From the NCBI GenBank assembly GCA_043802925.1, contig JAZDKP010000105.1, forward strand, positions 1 to 21,933: a stretch of 21,933 bases of DNA. Direction: 5' to 3'. Made by a program: the position numbers and the translations under genes. Origin of the DNA: JAZDKP01 sp043802925. GTDB lineage: Bacteria > Fibrobacterota > OXYB2-FULL-49-7 > JAEUSG01. The notes beneath the pieces were generated by a model. It searched no databases, was not told where the DNA came from, and saw only the letters and a list, made by a program, of their open reading frames with translations. Positions 21,899 to 21,933 of this stretch are shown here, piece by piece. Every line of letters starts with the position of its first letter. Within the stretch, counting starts at the first letter, position 1.

Positions 21899-21933
21899 CC
21901 CCCCTTCCTCTCTTGTCAAGAGAGGAAGGGGGG
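21899..21933. repeat. 35-bp perfect inverted repeat at the window end
   Basis: Two 17-base arms (21899-21915 and 21917-21933) are perfectly complementary around a single central T, running from CCCCCC through TTCCTCTCTTG and back. No U tract follows on either strand, so it is not a standard intrinsic terminator. It ends exactly at the edge of the sequence, which raises the possibility of a fold-back assembly artefact or of one end of a longer palindromic element. Confidence 0.7.

Noticed and set aside
21914..21919. TTGACA on the minus strand as a -35 box for the lamin-tail gene
   Set aside because: It is the centre of the palindrome, and no -10 box lies 16-18 bases downstream; the nearest, TATAAG, is about 34 bases away.
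1..21933. CRISPR arrays, tRNA/rRNA genes, insertion sequences
   Set aside because: No regularly spaced short repeats, cloverleaf-like sequence, rRNA motif or transposase was seen on reading both strands.

Overview
The window looks like a stretch of chromosome (or a metagenome contig) from a fairly GC-rich, didermic (Gram-negative), flagellated bacterium. The diderm call rests on the flagellar P-ring and L-ring genes flgI and flgH, plus an outer-membrane-barrel-like protein. A protein with two lamin-tail-like domains and a FlgD/type-IX-like C-terminal beta domain, next to that barrel protein, recalls the Fibrobacterota and related FCB lineages. That placement is inference only: no rRNA or other phylogenetic marker is present.

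Layout, left to right. (1) Positions 1-4115 (minus): the first 1371 codons of a giant exported TPR protein that runs off the left edge. It is built from a ~16-TPR super-unit repeated every ~545-551 residues. (2) 4348-7104 (minus): an exported GH2-type glycoside hydrolase with a good sigma-70-like promoter upstream and a Rho-independent terminator downstream. (3) 7189-8845: an island of two divergently oriented toxin-antitoxin-like pairs, MNT/HEPN (minus) and VapBC (plus), each with a visible promoter. (4) 8849-13216 (minus): a flagellar rod/ring operon transcribed as flgF - unannotated 33-codon membrane mini-gene - flgG - flgA - flgH - flgI, preceded by a near-consensus sigma-54 promoter. (5) 13498-19598 (plus): a GH42-like protein followed by a two-gene ATP-citrate-lyase-type enzyme (ATP-grasp/citrate-binding subunit, then CoA-ligase/citrate-synthase-like subunit). 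(6) 19595-21830 (minus): a barrel protein and, upstream of it and overlapping, the lamin-tail-domain protein. The window ends in a 35-bp perfect inverted repeat.

How the genes fit together. The GH2 and GH42 proteins suggest glycan breakdown. The ATP-citrate-lyase-like pair would cleave citrate to acetyl-CoA and oxaloacetate, as in the reductive TCA cycle or in citrate-derived acetyl-CoA supply, but several motif substitutions leave its substrate open. The flagellar genes form one transcription unit. The TPR giant and the lamin-tail/barrel pair probably act at the cell envelope or surface, with no more specific role visible.

The most notable points are the TPR super-repeat, the small membrane ORF inside the flagellar operon, FlgH without a lipobox cysteine, the divergent citrate-lyase pair, and the sigma-54 promoter with possible upstream activator repeats. 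No RNA genes, CRISPR arrays or insertion sequences were seen, and no gene-free stretch exceeds 300 bases.
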